This document shows, piece after piece, positions 15,099 through 25,000 of a stretch of DNA of 64,000 bases (positions are counted from its first letter, which is position 1; each line of letters opens with the position of its first letter). Origin of the DNA: Rhodocytophaga rosea (GTDB taxonomy: Bacteria > Bacteroidota > Bacteroidia > Cytophagales > 172606-1). Under the pieces are notes generated by a model that did no database searches, was not told the origin of the DNA, and was given only the letters and a program-made list of their open reading frames with translations. Where the stretch lies: NCBI RefSeq assembly GCF_010119975.1, contig NZ_CP048222.1:2005501-2069500 (forward strand). Direction: 5' to 3'. Position numbers and translations under genes: made by a program.

Positions 15099-15794
15099 TT
15101 ATCTCACCTTTTCTGGTTCTTGCAGCAGGTCTATAAATTCAATAGAAGTATATTCCATCTTATAAATAATTTTGGCTACCTGTGCCACCAGATAATTGTA
15201 AGCCAGATAGGCAATAATACCTACGATCAATCCAGCCGCTGTTGTAATCATAGCTTCATAAATACCGGAAGATAGCAGTTTCGGACTTACTGAGCCTTCT
15301 TCCTGCGCAATAGCGATAAATGCCTGAATCATCCCGGTAACTGTTCCCAAAAAACCTACCATTGGGGCTGCACCCGAAACTGTTGCCAGCAGGGAAAGAT
15401 TTTTTTCCAGGTTGTAAATTTCAATTTTACCTACATTCTCAATAGATACCTCGATATTTTTCAAAGGGCTACCAATACGTGAAACCCCTTTTTCCAGCAT
15501 ACGTGCGATGGGGGTATCTGTCTGGCTACAAAGCAGACGGGCACTTACAATATCACCGTTCAATACCAGGCTTTTTATCCGTTCCATAAGTACCGATGGA
15601 TTTTGAGAAGCTTTCCGGATAATAAGCATACGCTCAATAAAAATATAAATGGCCATGATCGACAAAATAAAAATAGGGATCATCATGAGCCCGCCCTTTA
15701 ATGTCAGGTCTAATAAGGAAACGCTGTTTTGAGCAGCAAGTGAGTCAGTAGCAGCAGAAAGGGAATCTGTAGTGGTAATTTGTAAAAAATGCAT
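15099..15794 (-). CDS. ExbB/TolQ/MotA-family proton channel protein
   Basis: 231 residues with three membrane spans: about 34-56 (GGLMMIPIFILSIMAIYIF), about 133-158 (SGAAPMVGFLGTVTGMIQAF) and about 172-196 (AMITTAAGLIVGIIAYLAY). The GFLGTVTGM and TTAAGLIVG segments are hallmarks of the family. Forms the inner-membrane proton channel with ExbD. It follows the HU/SPOR gene by 96 bases and is separated from exbD by 193 bases of repeat-rich spacer. Confidence 0.93.
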   Translation of the reverse strand: MHFLQITTTDSLSAATDSLAAQNSVSLLDLTLKGGLMMIPIFILSIMAIYIFIERMLIIRKASQNPSVLMERIKSLVLNGDIVSARLLCSQTDTPIARMLEKGVSRIGSPLKNIEVSIENVGKIEIYNLEKNLSLLATVSGAAPMVGFLGTVTGMIQAFIAIAQEEGSVSPKLLSSGIYEAMITTAAGLIVGIIAYLAYNYLVAQVAKIIYKMEYTSIEFIDLLQEPEKVR

Positions 15795-15890
15795 TGGAAA
15801 TAAGAAAAACAGAATTGAGATAATATAGAGATTAAAAGAAAGGCATTACCCGATAGAGATAATGCCAATCATATAACGATGCTTATACAA

Positions 15891-17075
15891 TTAATATTTT
15901 AACACCCATACTGAGCTGCCATATATAGCTTTCAGTTCTTCTGCTTTCGAAGCCGCCGTTGCAAATGTATCAAAATCAGCATATGAAACTTTCAGCAGAT
16001 TGCCGTCTGTTTTTGGCACAACTACTTTGGCATCGCTGTTTCCTTTGCTATTTAGCTCTTCTTTCAATTTAAAGGCATTCTCTCTAACAGAGAAACCACC
16101 AATAATAACATAATACCGTCTGGGATTACCAACAACAGCAACGCCATCTGTATTTTCAGGAGCGGTTTCGGTAAAAGAAGTTACAGCGGGTTTTTCTTCT
16201 GTCGGCGCAGCAACTACTTCATTCGTTTTTTGTAATTCCTCAGTTACTGGTGCCGTTTCTGTAAATGAACTTGTTTCAGATTCAGCAGCCGGAGCAGTAG
16301 ACCAATCATCTGCTGCAGAAGCAAGGCTGTTAGTATCTACACTTGCCTGTAGCGTTGTATCTGCATATAGGAAAGAGTCATCTACTACCATAGTAGTATC
16401 TTCTTCGTTCCGGCTGCTTTTCAAGGCGGTAAAAGGATCAAAACTGCTGAGCGCTGTATTGCCATTGTCGAGAAACAGGAAATAGCCGGCGCTGCCTGCC
16501 AGTAAGAGTAACACAGGAATAACTATCGCTAATAGTAAACGGGAACGGGAGCTTTTTTTCTCTACCGGGAAAACCAACTGATCTTCCTCTTCATCCAGCG
16601 CATCAGGATTCATCATAGCAGGCCTATCTTTTGTTTTAAATTTGGTATAGCTTGAAGCTCTTTCAATGGGTTTGTAATCCAGTTCCGGAAGGCCGAAGCT
16701 ATGGCTAAGATAGTTTATTTTGTTCTCAGGTTCGAACTGCAAGCGCTGCTCATGATTGAGGTAAAGCGTACCTATTTCTTCAAATTTATACTTATCCTTA
16801 CTTCTGATTTCGTTTTTTACAAATTCTGTATATTCCTTCACTAATTTCTGCGCTTCTTCCCGGCTAATTTTTTCACTCGCCGAAATATGACTAATGAGCA
16901 GGCCATCGTTGAGTTTCAGCATTTCGTTGAAGGCAATATTTTTAGAAGGCGGCTGAAATGTATGGTGGATCGGATGGATATCGGCGCTTACATAATTGGC
17001 AATAAATCCTCCAAATTCAGGAATTACCACACAATCATGTTCAAACAGAAGGTATTTTATATATTTCTCTATCAT
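15891..17075 (-). CDS. HU-CCDC81 and SPOR domain membrane protein
   Basis: 394 residues. Residues 1-130 hold two HU/CCDC81-type DNA-binding-like repeats (YIKYLLFEHDCVVIPEFGGF; NEMLKLNDGLLISHI). One membrane helix spans about 179-202, followed by an acidic, Ser/Thr/Glu-rich linker and a C-terminal SPOR domain (about 315-394, RRYYVIIGGFSVRENAF). SPOR domains bind denuded peptidoglycan. The layout puts an HU-like head in the cytoplasm and a glycan-binding foot in the periplasm, linking nucleoid or cytoplasm to the wall. It starts 4 bases after the barrel gene, so it is co-transcribed. Confidence 0.88.
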   Translation of the reverse strand: MIEKYIKYLLFEHDCVVIPEFGGFIANYVSADIHPIHHTFQPPSKNIAFNEMLKLNDGLLISHISASEKISREEAQKLVKEYTEFVKNEIRSKDKYKFEEIGTLYLNHEQRLQFEPENKINYLSHSFGLPELDYKPIERASSYTKFKTKDRPAMMNPDALDEEEDQLVFPVEKKSSRSRLLLAIVIPVLLLLAGSAGYFLFLDNGNTALSSFDPFTALKSSRNEEDTTMVVDDSFLYADTTLQASVDTNSLASAADDWSTAPAAESETSSFTETAPVTEELQKTNEVVAAPTEEKPAVTSFTETAPENTDGVAVVGNPRRYYVIIGGFSVRENAFKLKEELNSKGNSDAKVVVPKTDGNLLKVSYADFDTFATAASKAEELKAIYGSSVWVLKY

Positions 17076-17079
17076 GGCT

Positions 17080-18750
17080 CTAAAAAGTATAGGTCAGTCC
17101 TGCTAAAATATTAAGGCCCCGGCTAGGGTAATATAAATAACGCTGATATTTGGAAGAAAGCAAATTGTTGAATGACAAAAATGCAGAAAATTTATCAAAA
17201 AATAAATATTCACCCTTGATATTCAGGTCCAGAATCGGATCTAAATCGACCTTTTTATTACTTGCAAAATTTTTGGCTGTTATTCCCCCCAGATAATAAA
17301 TTTCAGTATTGAAGAACAATTTATTATTAAAATTATAACTTCCTAGCACTGTGGCAGTAAAGGTAGGGCGATGCCAGGCTTCTTCCAGATTTTTGAGACT
17401 ATAATTGTAAAATCCTGTCTTCAGTCCAAGCCTGAGTTTTTCATTATAAGTATAGCCTAATTCTCCAGTAAAGTTGAGTACATTGGTAAAATCATTCTCA
17501 TATACAGTATTGAACTTAGTAGAGTCGGGGTTACCATTCACAAAGAAGTACAAATTCTTATAGCCAGTAAATGCAATCCTGGTAGCAAACGATAATCCTC
17601 CGCCAATATCTCCTTTTACTCCTCCATAAAAATCTCTGGCTTTATTGGTATGCAGCAAAGCCACATTGGAAGCCAGCCAGGGATTTTCATTCACAAACTG
17701 ACGCAAGGTGGTCCGCTGCATATCGCCTTCGAATCCGCCAAAGAACGTGAACTTATCCATAAACAAATATTCTACTTGTAATACCGGATATATATGAAGA
17801 TTATCATCGGTCTTGGCTGTGTCATTCTCAAAGACAGTATTCAACGCAGCCGAAAGTGTGATTACATCCATTTTATATTGTATACCTGGTCTTAAACGGA
17901 CAAAATTCCGGCTTTGAGAAGCAGTATCTTTACGGGTTGTCAGAAAAATATCAGTATTCAGTTGGGCTTTCAGGTTTTCATTGATGGTATATGAGCCTTT
18001 GAGTTGCGTGCCAAACTCAAATTCCCGTGCTTTATAGGCATCGCTCAGGTTGATCACGCCTACATCCAGGCGGTAATCCAGCGGGGATTTGGTATTGTTG
18101 CTGGTGAAATTTGTTTTTAAGGCAATGGTATTGAATACCTGCTTGATATCACTTTTGTCTACTTCCTTTCCGGGTGTGTAGCCATAGAAATTATACCGCT
18201 CCCGGCTGTATTCCAATGAAGCGCCAGCAGTGAGTGCATCCAGAAAATACCGGCCATGTACCCCGATCATATTTTCGCTGCTGCCAGAATTACCTTTATC
18301 CACCGGACCTCTTCCCCAGGCCAGGTGCTTAAATCGTAACCCATAGCTGTAATCACTATTGCGGGTAGAATTAAAGAATCCTTCCAGATAGGTATTCGCA
18401 TAGTTACCAAGGCCTCCTTTGACATAATTTCCATTCAATTTTTTCAATGGTTCTGTCGGCATTTGCAATACCCTGAACCGGGGATTCAAGTCTGGTAGCT
18501 TCGCATTACGTTCAATAAACTGATATTGCTGTAATACCGGATCTGGCTGACGAACAGGAGCAGTAATCTTTTCAAAATTGCGGTTAGCTTCCGGAAGTGC
18601 TATTTCCCTGTTTTTCTCAATAATGATTTCTGCATCTTCAATCTCGCCACTATCATCCCGCTTTACCTGGGCATTCCCTTCAAATGACAAAAATACAGAG
18701 ACGAGTATGATGCTGAAGAAGGCTGCTTTATTAATTGTAGTACACTTCAA
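17080..18750 (-). CDS. TonB-dependent-receptor-like outer-membrane beta-barrel
   Basis: 556 residues. Signal peptide (about 1-27, ending EGNA), an acidic periplasmic segment with DAEIIIEKNREIALPEANR, then a chain of amphipathic beta-strands to the end. The C-terminus ends with the aromatic TYTF expected for BAM-dependent barrels. No plug domain is visible, so it is shorter than true TonB receptors. Its place between the TPR protein and the HU/SPOR, ExbB, ExbD and TonB genes suggests it is the outer-membrane client of this complex. Confidence 0.8.
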   Translation of the reverse strand: MKCTTINKAAFFSIILVSVFLSFEGNAQVKRDDSGEIEDAEIIIEKNREIALPEANRNFEKITAPVRQPDPVLQQYQFIERNAKLPDLNPRFRVLQMPTEPLKKLNGNYVKGGLGNYANTYLEGFFNSTRNSDYSYGLRFKHLAWGRGPVDKGNSGSSENMIGVHGRYFLDALTAGASLEYSRERYNFYGYTPGKEVDKSDIKQVFNTIALKTNFTSNNTKSPLDYRLDVGVINLSDAYKAREFEFGTQLKGSYTINENLKAQLNTDIFLTTRKDTASQSRNFVRLRPGIQYKMDVITLSAALNTVFENDTAKTDDNLHIYPVLQVEYLFMDKFTFFGGFEGDMQRTTLRQFVNENPWLASNVALLHTNKARDFYGGVKGDIGGGLSFATRIAFTGYKNLYFFVNGNPDSTKFNTVYENDFTNVLNFTGELGYTYNEKLRLGLKTGFYNYSLKNLEEAWHRPTFTATVLGSYNFNNKLFFNTEIYYLGGITAKNFASNKKVDLDPILDLNIKGEYLFFDKFSAFLSFNNLLSSKYQRYLYYPSRGLNILAGLTYTF

Positions 18751-18819
18751 AGTCTTACAGTTTTATTATGGTTTAGATAATTCTTGGAGAAACACAAACT
18801 CCTGATACAAGGAGATATT

Positions 18820-21800
18820 CTAATTACTGGTATCCTCTTCCTCAAGAGTATCCTCTTCTTCCTCGGTTTCAGTGGCTTTTTGCGGCATACTTTCTATAGA
18901 TTTCAGTTTTTCTCTGGCGGCCGATACTATCTCTTTATCAGGAGAATTTTCAATAATAGAATTAAGGGTAGCTTTTGCCTGGAACATCTCCTCTAATGCC
19001 ACATAATTATCGGCAATCAGCAAAAATCCTTTGCCCCGCCATTTTTCGTAAGCAGCAAATGTTTTATTTAATTCAAATAAAACTTCCAGCGATTGTTTAA
19101 ATTGTTTTTGCCTGAACATGGCTTCTGCCATTAAATACTGCGCTTCTGCACCATTCTCATCCTGGGCAGAATTAAGCGTCTTCAAAAACTCATCGATGGC
19201 CTTGTCGTAATTACCCTGATTGAAAGCTACTTTTCCCTTATATAGCAGCGCTTTATTTTGTGCACTTAAGGTAGCATTTCCGGTCGTAATGATCTGCTCA
19301 GCAAAATATAATACTGAGTCGTATTTAGCTTGTCCATAATGGGCATCCATTAGTCCGGTCCAGGCATTAAATTGTTCCCTTTTATTTCTGGCGGTAGACA
19401 GCACAATAGTATAATAGCCAGCTGCGGCCTGATAGTTATTAGCTGCCAGTTCAATATCGGCCATCCGTCCGATGGAGCGGTTCACAAACTGGCTTATGTT
19501 CTCTCTAATGATCGACTGGTAATTGATCCGGGCATTAGGAATGTCATTGAGGCGGTAATAAGACTCAGCAATATAGAACCTGGCATCGTTACTTAAGCCA
19601 TTATTCGGATATTGCTTCAGATAATTACTAAAACTTTCAATCGCTTTCTGATATTTTTCTGCGAAATATAAACTTTTGGCGGCTTCAAACTCAATATTTT
19701 CTACAGCATCATTCTGTGGATTCGACTGTTTGTACTTGGCCAGATAGGCATCAAACTCTTCTCCTCTGCTTGCATTCGACAGCGATTCCTGCAAACCCAG
19801 CAACGCATTGGTAGATGTCTTGTGGGTGGTGTGTTTATCGATAATCTGCTTATAATCAGCTATGGCTTTGTCATAATTCTTCATATTTCCATAAGCAGCC
19901 GCCCGTTTCAGCAAGGCAAAAGGAACTACTGGGCTATTTGGTTTCTGATCTATCAGTTTAGAAAAGCCTGTAATAGCTGCTGCATAAGCGCCATTCTCAA
20001 AATCAAGTTCCGCTTTCTGGAAATAGGCATTATCTACATATCCGGATTTAGGATACTGATTTGCAACCTGGTCAAAGCTACTCTTGGCTTCTTCGGGGCG
20101 GTTTGCTAATCCCAGCACTACCCCTTTCTGAAAATAGGCATAGTCTTTATCAACCGTATTTCTGGAAATTGCCTGGTCATAATAGCGGATCGCATCATTA
20201 TAATTTTTGGTTACATAATAGCTATCTGCCAGCCGAAGGAGCGCATCGTCGTAATTTTGTTTATTGGCATTGGCATCGGAGCGGTTAATGTATTCCCGGA
20301 AATGTTCCAGTGCCTTCGTATATTCTTTGTTATTATAATAGGCATATCCGATTCCATACCGGCTTTTCAGGCTGTATTCGGTAGCGGTAGACTTTGGTTC
20401 ACGAAAAACAGCTGCATACTGGTTAATGGCTTCCGGAAACTGTCTCGCTGCAGAATAGGCTTCTCCACTCCAGAAACTGGCGGCAATTTTTAAATCTACA
20501 TCCTGGGGCGTTTGCAGGGATTTAGCAAACATAGCAATTGCCTCAGGAAAACGCTCATTGTTAAACAATTCGACACCCCGGTTATAGGTTACCCGCTGAT
20601 ATGCCGCATCAATACGGGGTGTACGGCGTTTGATACTTTCCAAGTGGGCAATGGCTTCTGTATAGTTATTTGAGTTTAAGTAGGCTTCGCCCAGCAATTC
20701 ATTTATTTCATTTTCATGCTTGCTATCCGGGTACATTTTCAGGAAATCTTTCAAAGTGGCTACCGCATTAGCACTATTTCCCTGTTCATAACTCAATTTG
20801 GCATGGTAAAAGGCAGCTTCTTCCTGCAAATCCTTACTGAACTTGGCTTTTCTGGCGGCATCAAAGGCAGTCAGCGCAAAGGGTTTATTTCCGTTTTGCA
20901 GGTATGATAATCCTAAATAATAGGAGGCGTATTGAGAGAGTGTATCTCTGGTAGCAGAAGCTACAGGTTTAAAGTTCTCAACAGCTCCGGCAAAATCTTT
21001 GGTTTTGTATTGTGCATAAGCCAGGCGATATTGTACATCGGCAGCTGGTTTGGTACGCCCTCCGCTTACAGATTGGTCCAGGTAAGTAACAGCTTTTTCA
21101 TAGTTCCCCTTACGGAAGTAGGCTTCTCCGGTCAACAAGGCAATTTCTTCCCGATTGCGGATGGTTTTATCATTGCTGATTTCCTCTACATAAGCGATCA
21201 TTTCATCGTAGCGCTTCTGCTTATAATATACATTAGCAATCATATATGGCACCAGCGGACGATATTCTTCGCTGTTGGTAGCTTTCTTTAAATCAAGTAA
21301 AGCTTCATCATACTTGCCATCACGAAATTCGATATACCCGGCATAATAACTGGCCGCATAAGTATATTTGTGCTGATTGCGTTTGAGGGTATTAAATAAT
21401 TCTCCGGCCTGGGCAAACTGCTGTTTGCTGAAATAGGAGTAAGCCAATCTAAATTCTACTTCTGTCCGCTGTTCAGCTGTTAAGCGGCTGGTTTCCACTT
21501 TTCCAAAATAATCTATGGCTTTGTCGTATTTCTTCTGATTGAAATAGAAATTACCCAGCTCATAATACGCCATTAGTGCCTTTGGGTGATTGGGATTGGT
21601 TGCAATGAAACGCTCAATCATCGGTTCTGCATCTGAGTTGGATAGATTCAGCGCACTGAGGGCTATATAATACTGGGCTTCTACGGTTTTGAGGTCATTA
21701 TTTCCAAGGGCAATATAATCCTGAAAAGCTTTTTGGGCAGCTGCATAATTCTGTTTGTCCATCAACTCCAGACCAGTACGGAAATGTACATCATCGGCGC

Positions 21801-21903
21801 TATGAACGAGTGTGGTTTGGGCATAAGAAAAAATACAGGGAAACAACAGGCAGTACAACAGAAAAAAAGGAAGCCTGGCAGGCTTTATCATTGGTTTAGG
21901 CAT
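18820..21903 (-). CDS. Large periplasmic TPR protein
   Basis: 1027 residues. Signal peptide 1-28 (LPFFLLYCLLFPCIFSYAQ), then a nearly continuous array of about 25 tetratricopeptide repeats, many of the form YYIALSALNL / AYYELGNFYFNQKKYDKAID, and an acidic tail (ETEEEEDTLEEEDTS). TPR arrays of this length act as scaffolds. First gene of the leftward six-gene cluster, 69 bases before the barrel. Likely a periplasmic scaffold holding the barrel and the energising complex together. Confidence 0.88.
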   Translation of the reverse strand: MPKPMIKPARLPFFLLYCLLFPCIFSYAQTTLVHSADDVHFRTGLELMDKQNYAAAQKAFQDYIALGNNDLKTVEAQYYIALSALNLSNSDAEPMIERFIATNPNHPKALMAYYELGNFYFNQKKYDKAIDYFGKVETSRLTAEQRTEVEFRLAYSYFSKQQFAQAGELFNTLKRNQHKYTYAASYYAGYIEFRDGKYDEALLDLKKATNSEEYRPLVPYMIANVYYKQKRYDEMIAYVEEISNDKTIRNREEIALLTGEAYFRKGNYEKAVTYLDQSVSGGRTKPAADVQYRLAYAQYKTKDFAGAVENFKPVASATRDTLSQYASYYLGLSYLQNGNKPFALTAFDAARKAKFSKDLQEEAAFYHAKLSYEQGNSANAVATLKDFLKMYPDSKHENEINELLGEAYLNSNNYTEAIAHLESIKRRTPRIDAAYQRVTYNRGVELFNNERFPEAIAMFAKSLQTPQDVDLKIAASFWSGEAYSAARQFPEAINQYAAVFREPKSTATEYSLKSRYGIGYAYYNNKEYTKALEHFREYINRSDANANKQNYDDALLRLADSYYVTKNYNDAIRYYDQAISRNTVDKDYAYFQKGVVLGLANRPEEAKSSFDQVANQYPKSGYVDNAYFQKAELDFENGAYAAAITGFSKLIDQKPNSPVVPFALLKRAAAYGNMKNYDKAIADYKQIIDKHTTHKTSTNALLGLQESLSNASRGEEFDAYLAKYKQSNPQNDAVENIEFEAAKSLYFAEKYQKAIESFSNYLKQYPNNGLSNDARFYIAESYYRLNDIPNARINYQSIIRENISQFVNRSIGRMADIELAANNYQAAAGYYTIVLSTARNKREQFNAWTGLMDAHYGQAKYDSVLYFAEQIITTGNATLSAQNKALLYKGKVAFNQGNYDKAIDEFLKTLNSAQDENGAEAQYLMAEAMFRQKQFKQSLEVLFELNKTFAAYEKWRGKGFLLIADNYVALEEMFQAKATLNSIIENSPDKEIVSAAREKLKSIESMPQKATETEEEEDTLEEEDTSN

Positions 21904-22008
21904 GAAGGTATCAACAATCAGAGTACGTTTATTAAACTCAAAATTAGAAATAAAATTGTAAATAGAATGATATGCACAAAGGCAAATTTGAAGCCATCAC
22001 AAACAAAA

Positions 22009-22039
22009 AACCCGCAGATTTTTGAAAAATCTGCGGGTT
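22009..22039 (-). terminator. Terminator of the giant T9SS gene
   Basis: Perfect 15-bp arms (AACCCGCAGATTTTT and complement) with a T run on the minus strand, about 22 bases past the stop at 22062. It separates the 2538-residue gene from the TPR cluster. Confidence 0.9.
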
Positions 22040-22061
22040 TGCAAATTTAGTTTATAAAATT

Positions 22062-25000
22062 TTATTGTTTGAGCAATTTAAACAGGTCTCTGCCACGTTT
22101 GCTATCTATTTGTAGTAAGTACAAACCTGTAGAAGCACCTGTTAAAGCCCGGCGAAGTTCTTTTACTGCCACATCTACCGTTGCTATCTGGGTGGTTATC
22201 AAATGTCCAGAAATATGGTATAACTGGAAAGTATATACTTCGTCAGTTTTGAAGCTGGCATCTCCGGCTACAATTTCGAGTTCATCACCTCTGAGCGGAT
22301 TCGGATATACTGACCAGCGGCTGGCAAGTTCGCTAGTAGTGCTGGTGATTTGAACAGCCACTATCTCGCTGAACTCATATTTTCCATCGGTATCTACCTG
22401 GCGCAAGCGGTAGTAAAGAACAGTTGCATTTGGCAACTGCACATCAACAAAATTATAGGTATGCAGGGTTTGTACCGTACCATTGCCCTGAACACTGCCG
22501 ATGTACTCAAAGTTCTTTCCATCTACAGAGCGCTCTACCTCAAAGTGATCATTATTAATTTCTGAAGCGGTAGCCCAATCCAATACTACTGTTTTACTTA
22601 CTTGTTTTCCTTTCACATAAAGCAACCGAACTGGCAATGGATTAATATTCTCATTGATGGAAGCTAAAGCAAAGAAACTAAATGCAGTAAACTCATTGGA
22701 AGTAATGGATGCTAAGCTACCAAAAGATGAACTTGCATCAGCACCTCTGGTTCCATTGATATTATAGTAGCTCCCATTCCGGTTATTATCAGGAGCATAG
22801 GTTTTAGCCATTCTTAACTGGGAAGGAGTAAATATCCTGTTTCCACCACCATCGAGAATAAAGGCTTTATCTAAAATAGGATCATAGGAGAATGTACCGG
22901 TAGCCCCTTCAAATATACCTTCATTTGCCTGAGTTAACTTAATTTCCCAATGGCGGATTTTAGAAATATTTGTAAGAACAGGCATTGCAATTCCTTCAGG
23001 GTCGAAGTCGAAGTGTTGTACCTGTATGCTTGGAGATTCTCCTTTAATATTTAAACGAACCGGGCGGTAGGTATTGGTTTTGGTAATATCTCCTACCGGA
23101 TAGGTGATCTGTCCAATACCGGTTTGTCCCAAAGCGCCACTCACAAAGCTGTTAAAGCTGCCTCCAACTATTTTTCCGCCTTCTCTTACATTTACAAGTA
23201 AGGGATCTACCGGATCTTCATCTGCTTTTAAATATCCGTTAGTGAGCGTAAATACATAGTTAATATCCAGGTTAGTATTGTATGATTTAGTACCTCCGCC
23301 TGCAATAGCCAGCCGGTTAAATATGATAGGCGTTATGCTGGTGATCTGCTGAGCTACTCCTCCGAATGTTACAGTTTCAGGACCTTCTTCCGGGAAGTAG
23401 GTATACGCATTACCATTTCCGGTATTGGTCCAATTGCCATTCACCCGCATATCCACATTTGGCAGGTATTTTTCGCCGTTTCCGGAGAATATAATATTAT
23501 TATATGTACTCCGTGTACCTTGTGGCACCACATAAGCCGGTTCAGTAGCAACCCCTGCCAGAGGGTGAACATACTCAATAGTTCCGCCACTTGTGCTGGC
23601 AAACTGAGTAAAATCTCCTGCCGGATAGATTAGAGAGAAATCTATTGTAGAAGCGATGCTGATCTTACCTGTACCGGAAACTACGCCTAAATTATGACGG
23701 GGATTGTTCCCAAGATTAAGTACAGCATTATTACCTATTTTCAGAGAAGCAGCATACCGGTTATCACCTGCCGCATTAATGATATGTCCGGCAGCAATTT
23801 CGACAGGATTACCATTTGGAGTACCACCATCTACGGGACCGGTATGGCTCACTGTCGACCAGGTGGCAGAATCTGTCCAATCTCCGGATTTGAGACTATA
23901 AAATGTTTTTATCAGGCCAAATTCAGGTTCTTCTCCGGCAGTATAATCTCCATCCAGTAAGCTACTGTTTATAGTTCCACCAGTTGCCTGGACAAAACCG
24001 TTTGTAGTAAATGTCGGATTGCCGATGGTGTTATTTCCTGTATTGATACTGCCTGTTACGCCATATGACCAGTTTTTATTAATTATATCATATCTGCCTG
24101 GAATATATGCTGCTTCATTGCTTTGCACTTTACTTTGAGGATAGGCATACTGGTGATTGGCGGTAATACCTGAAAAACCCTGGCTGGATACACTCCAGAA
24201 ATAATTAAGTTCTTTATTAGCAACGTCAGTGGTAGCCGGATGTTTGTCATTTACAGGCTTAGCCGTAATATAACTACCTGCAGTCCTGGTAGCAGTGCCA
24301 CTAATCTGAGCAGGGGTATAATTCGTACCTGTACCAAATGGCCATACAAAAGTGAAGGCACCATTTCCTGTAGCAAACAGTTTACGTACGCCTCCATCGC
24401 TTAATACGCCATTGGTCAGGATATACCTGTTGCTGGCCGCATCAATTCCACTCACAGAGGCATTTTCTCCCAGAATCAGCAGGTTATCTTTAACATCAAG
24501 TGCACCGGTAACAAAATTAAGGTTTCCGGCAATAGTAATAATTCCGAGGTCAGTTACATTATTCTGATCTGCTATTTCCAGGTTCTGAAAAGTACCTGTT
24601 CCTGAAATCACTCTGGCTATATCGTTAGCGCCACTGTTCGTCTGAATTTTTCCGGCACCAGTATGCAGGGCATTATTTAGGATATTACCTCTGGCAACTA
24701 CGGTTTTTCCACCATCATCGAGGGTTCCATTAGCGAGTGTTAACACTGCATTGATGATTGGAGACTGTGAACCTTCAAAGGTGGCTACTCCGGAAGCTTT
24801 GTCTACAGTCAGGTTATGGAAAGTTGTGGCAGCATTCAATGTGATTTCCTGGGCCGCGGTGCCATTAAATATAGTTGTATTAGTACCTGTATTGTAGGTA
24901 CCTGCATTGGTAAAGTTACCTCCTATGGTAATATTCAGGTTATTTGCTGTCAGAATACTGCTACTATTGCTAATTGTTAAATTGTTCTGAACTACCAAAG

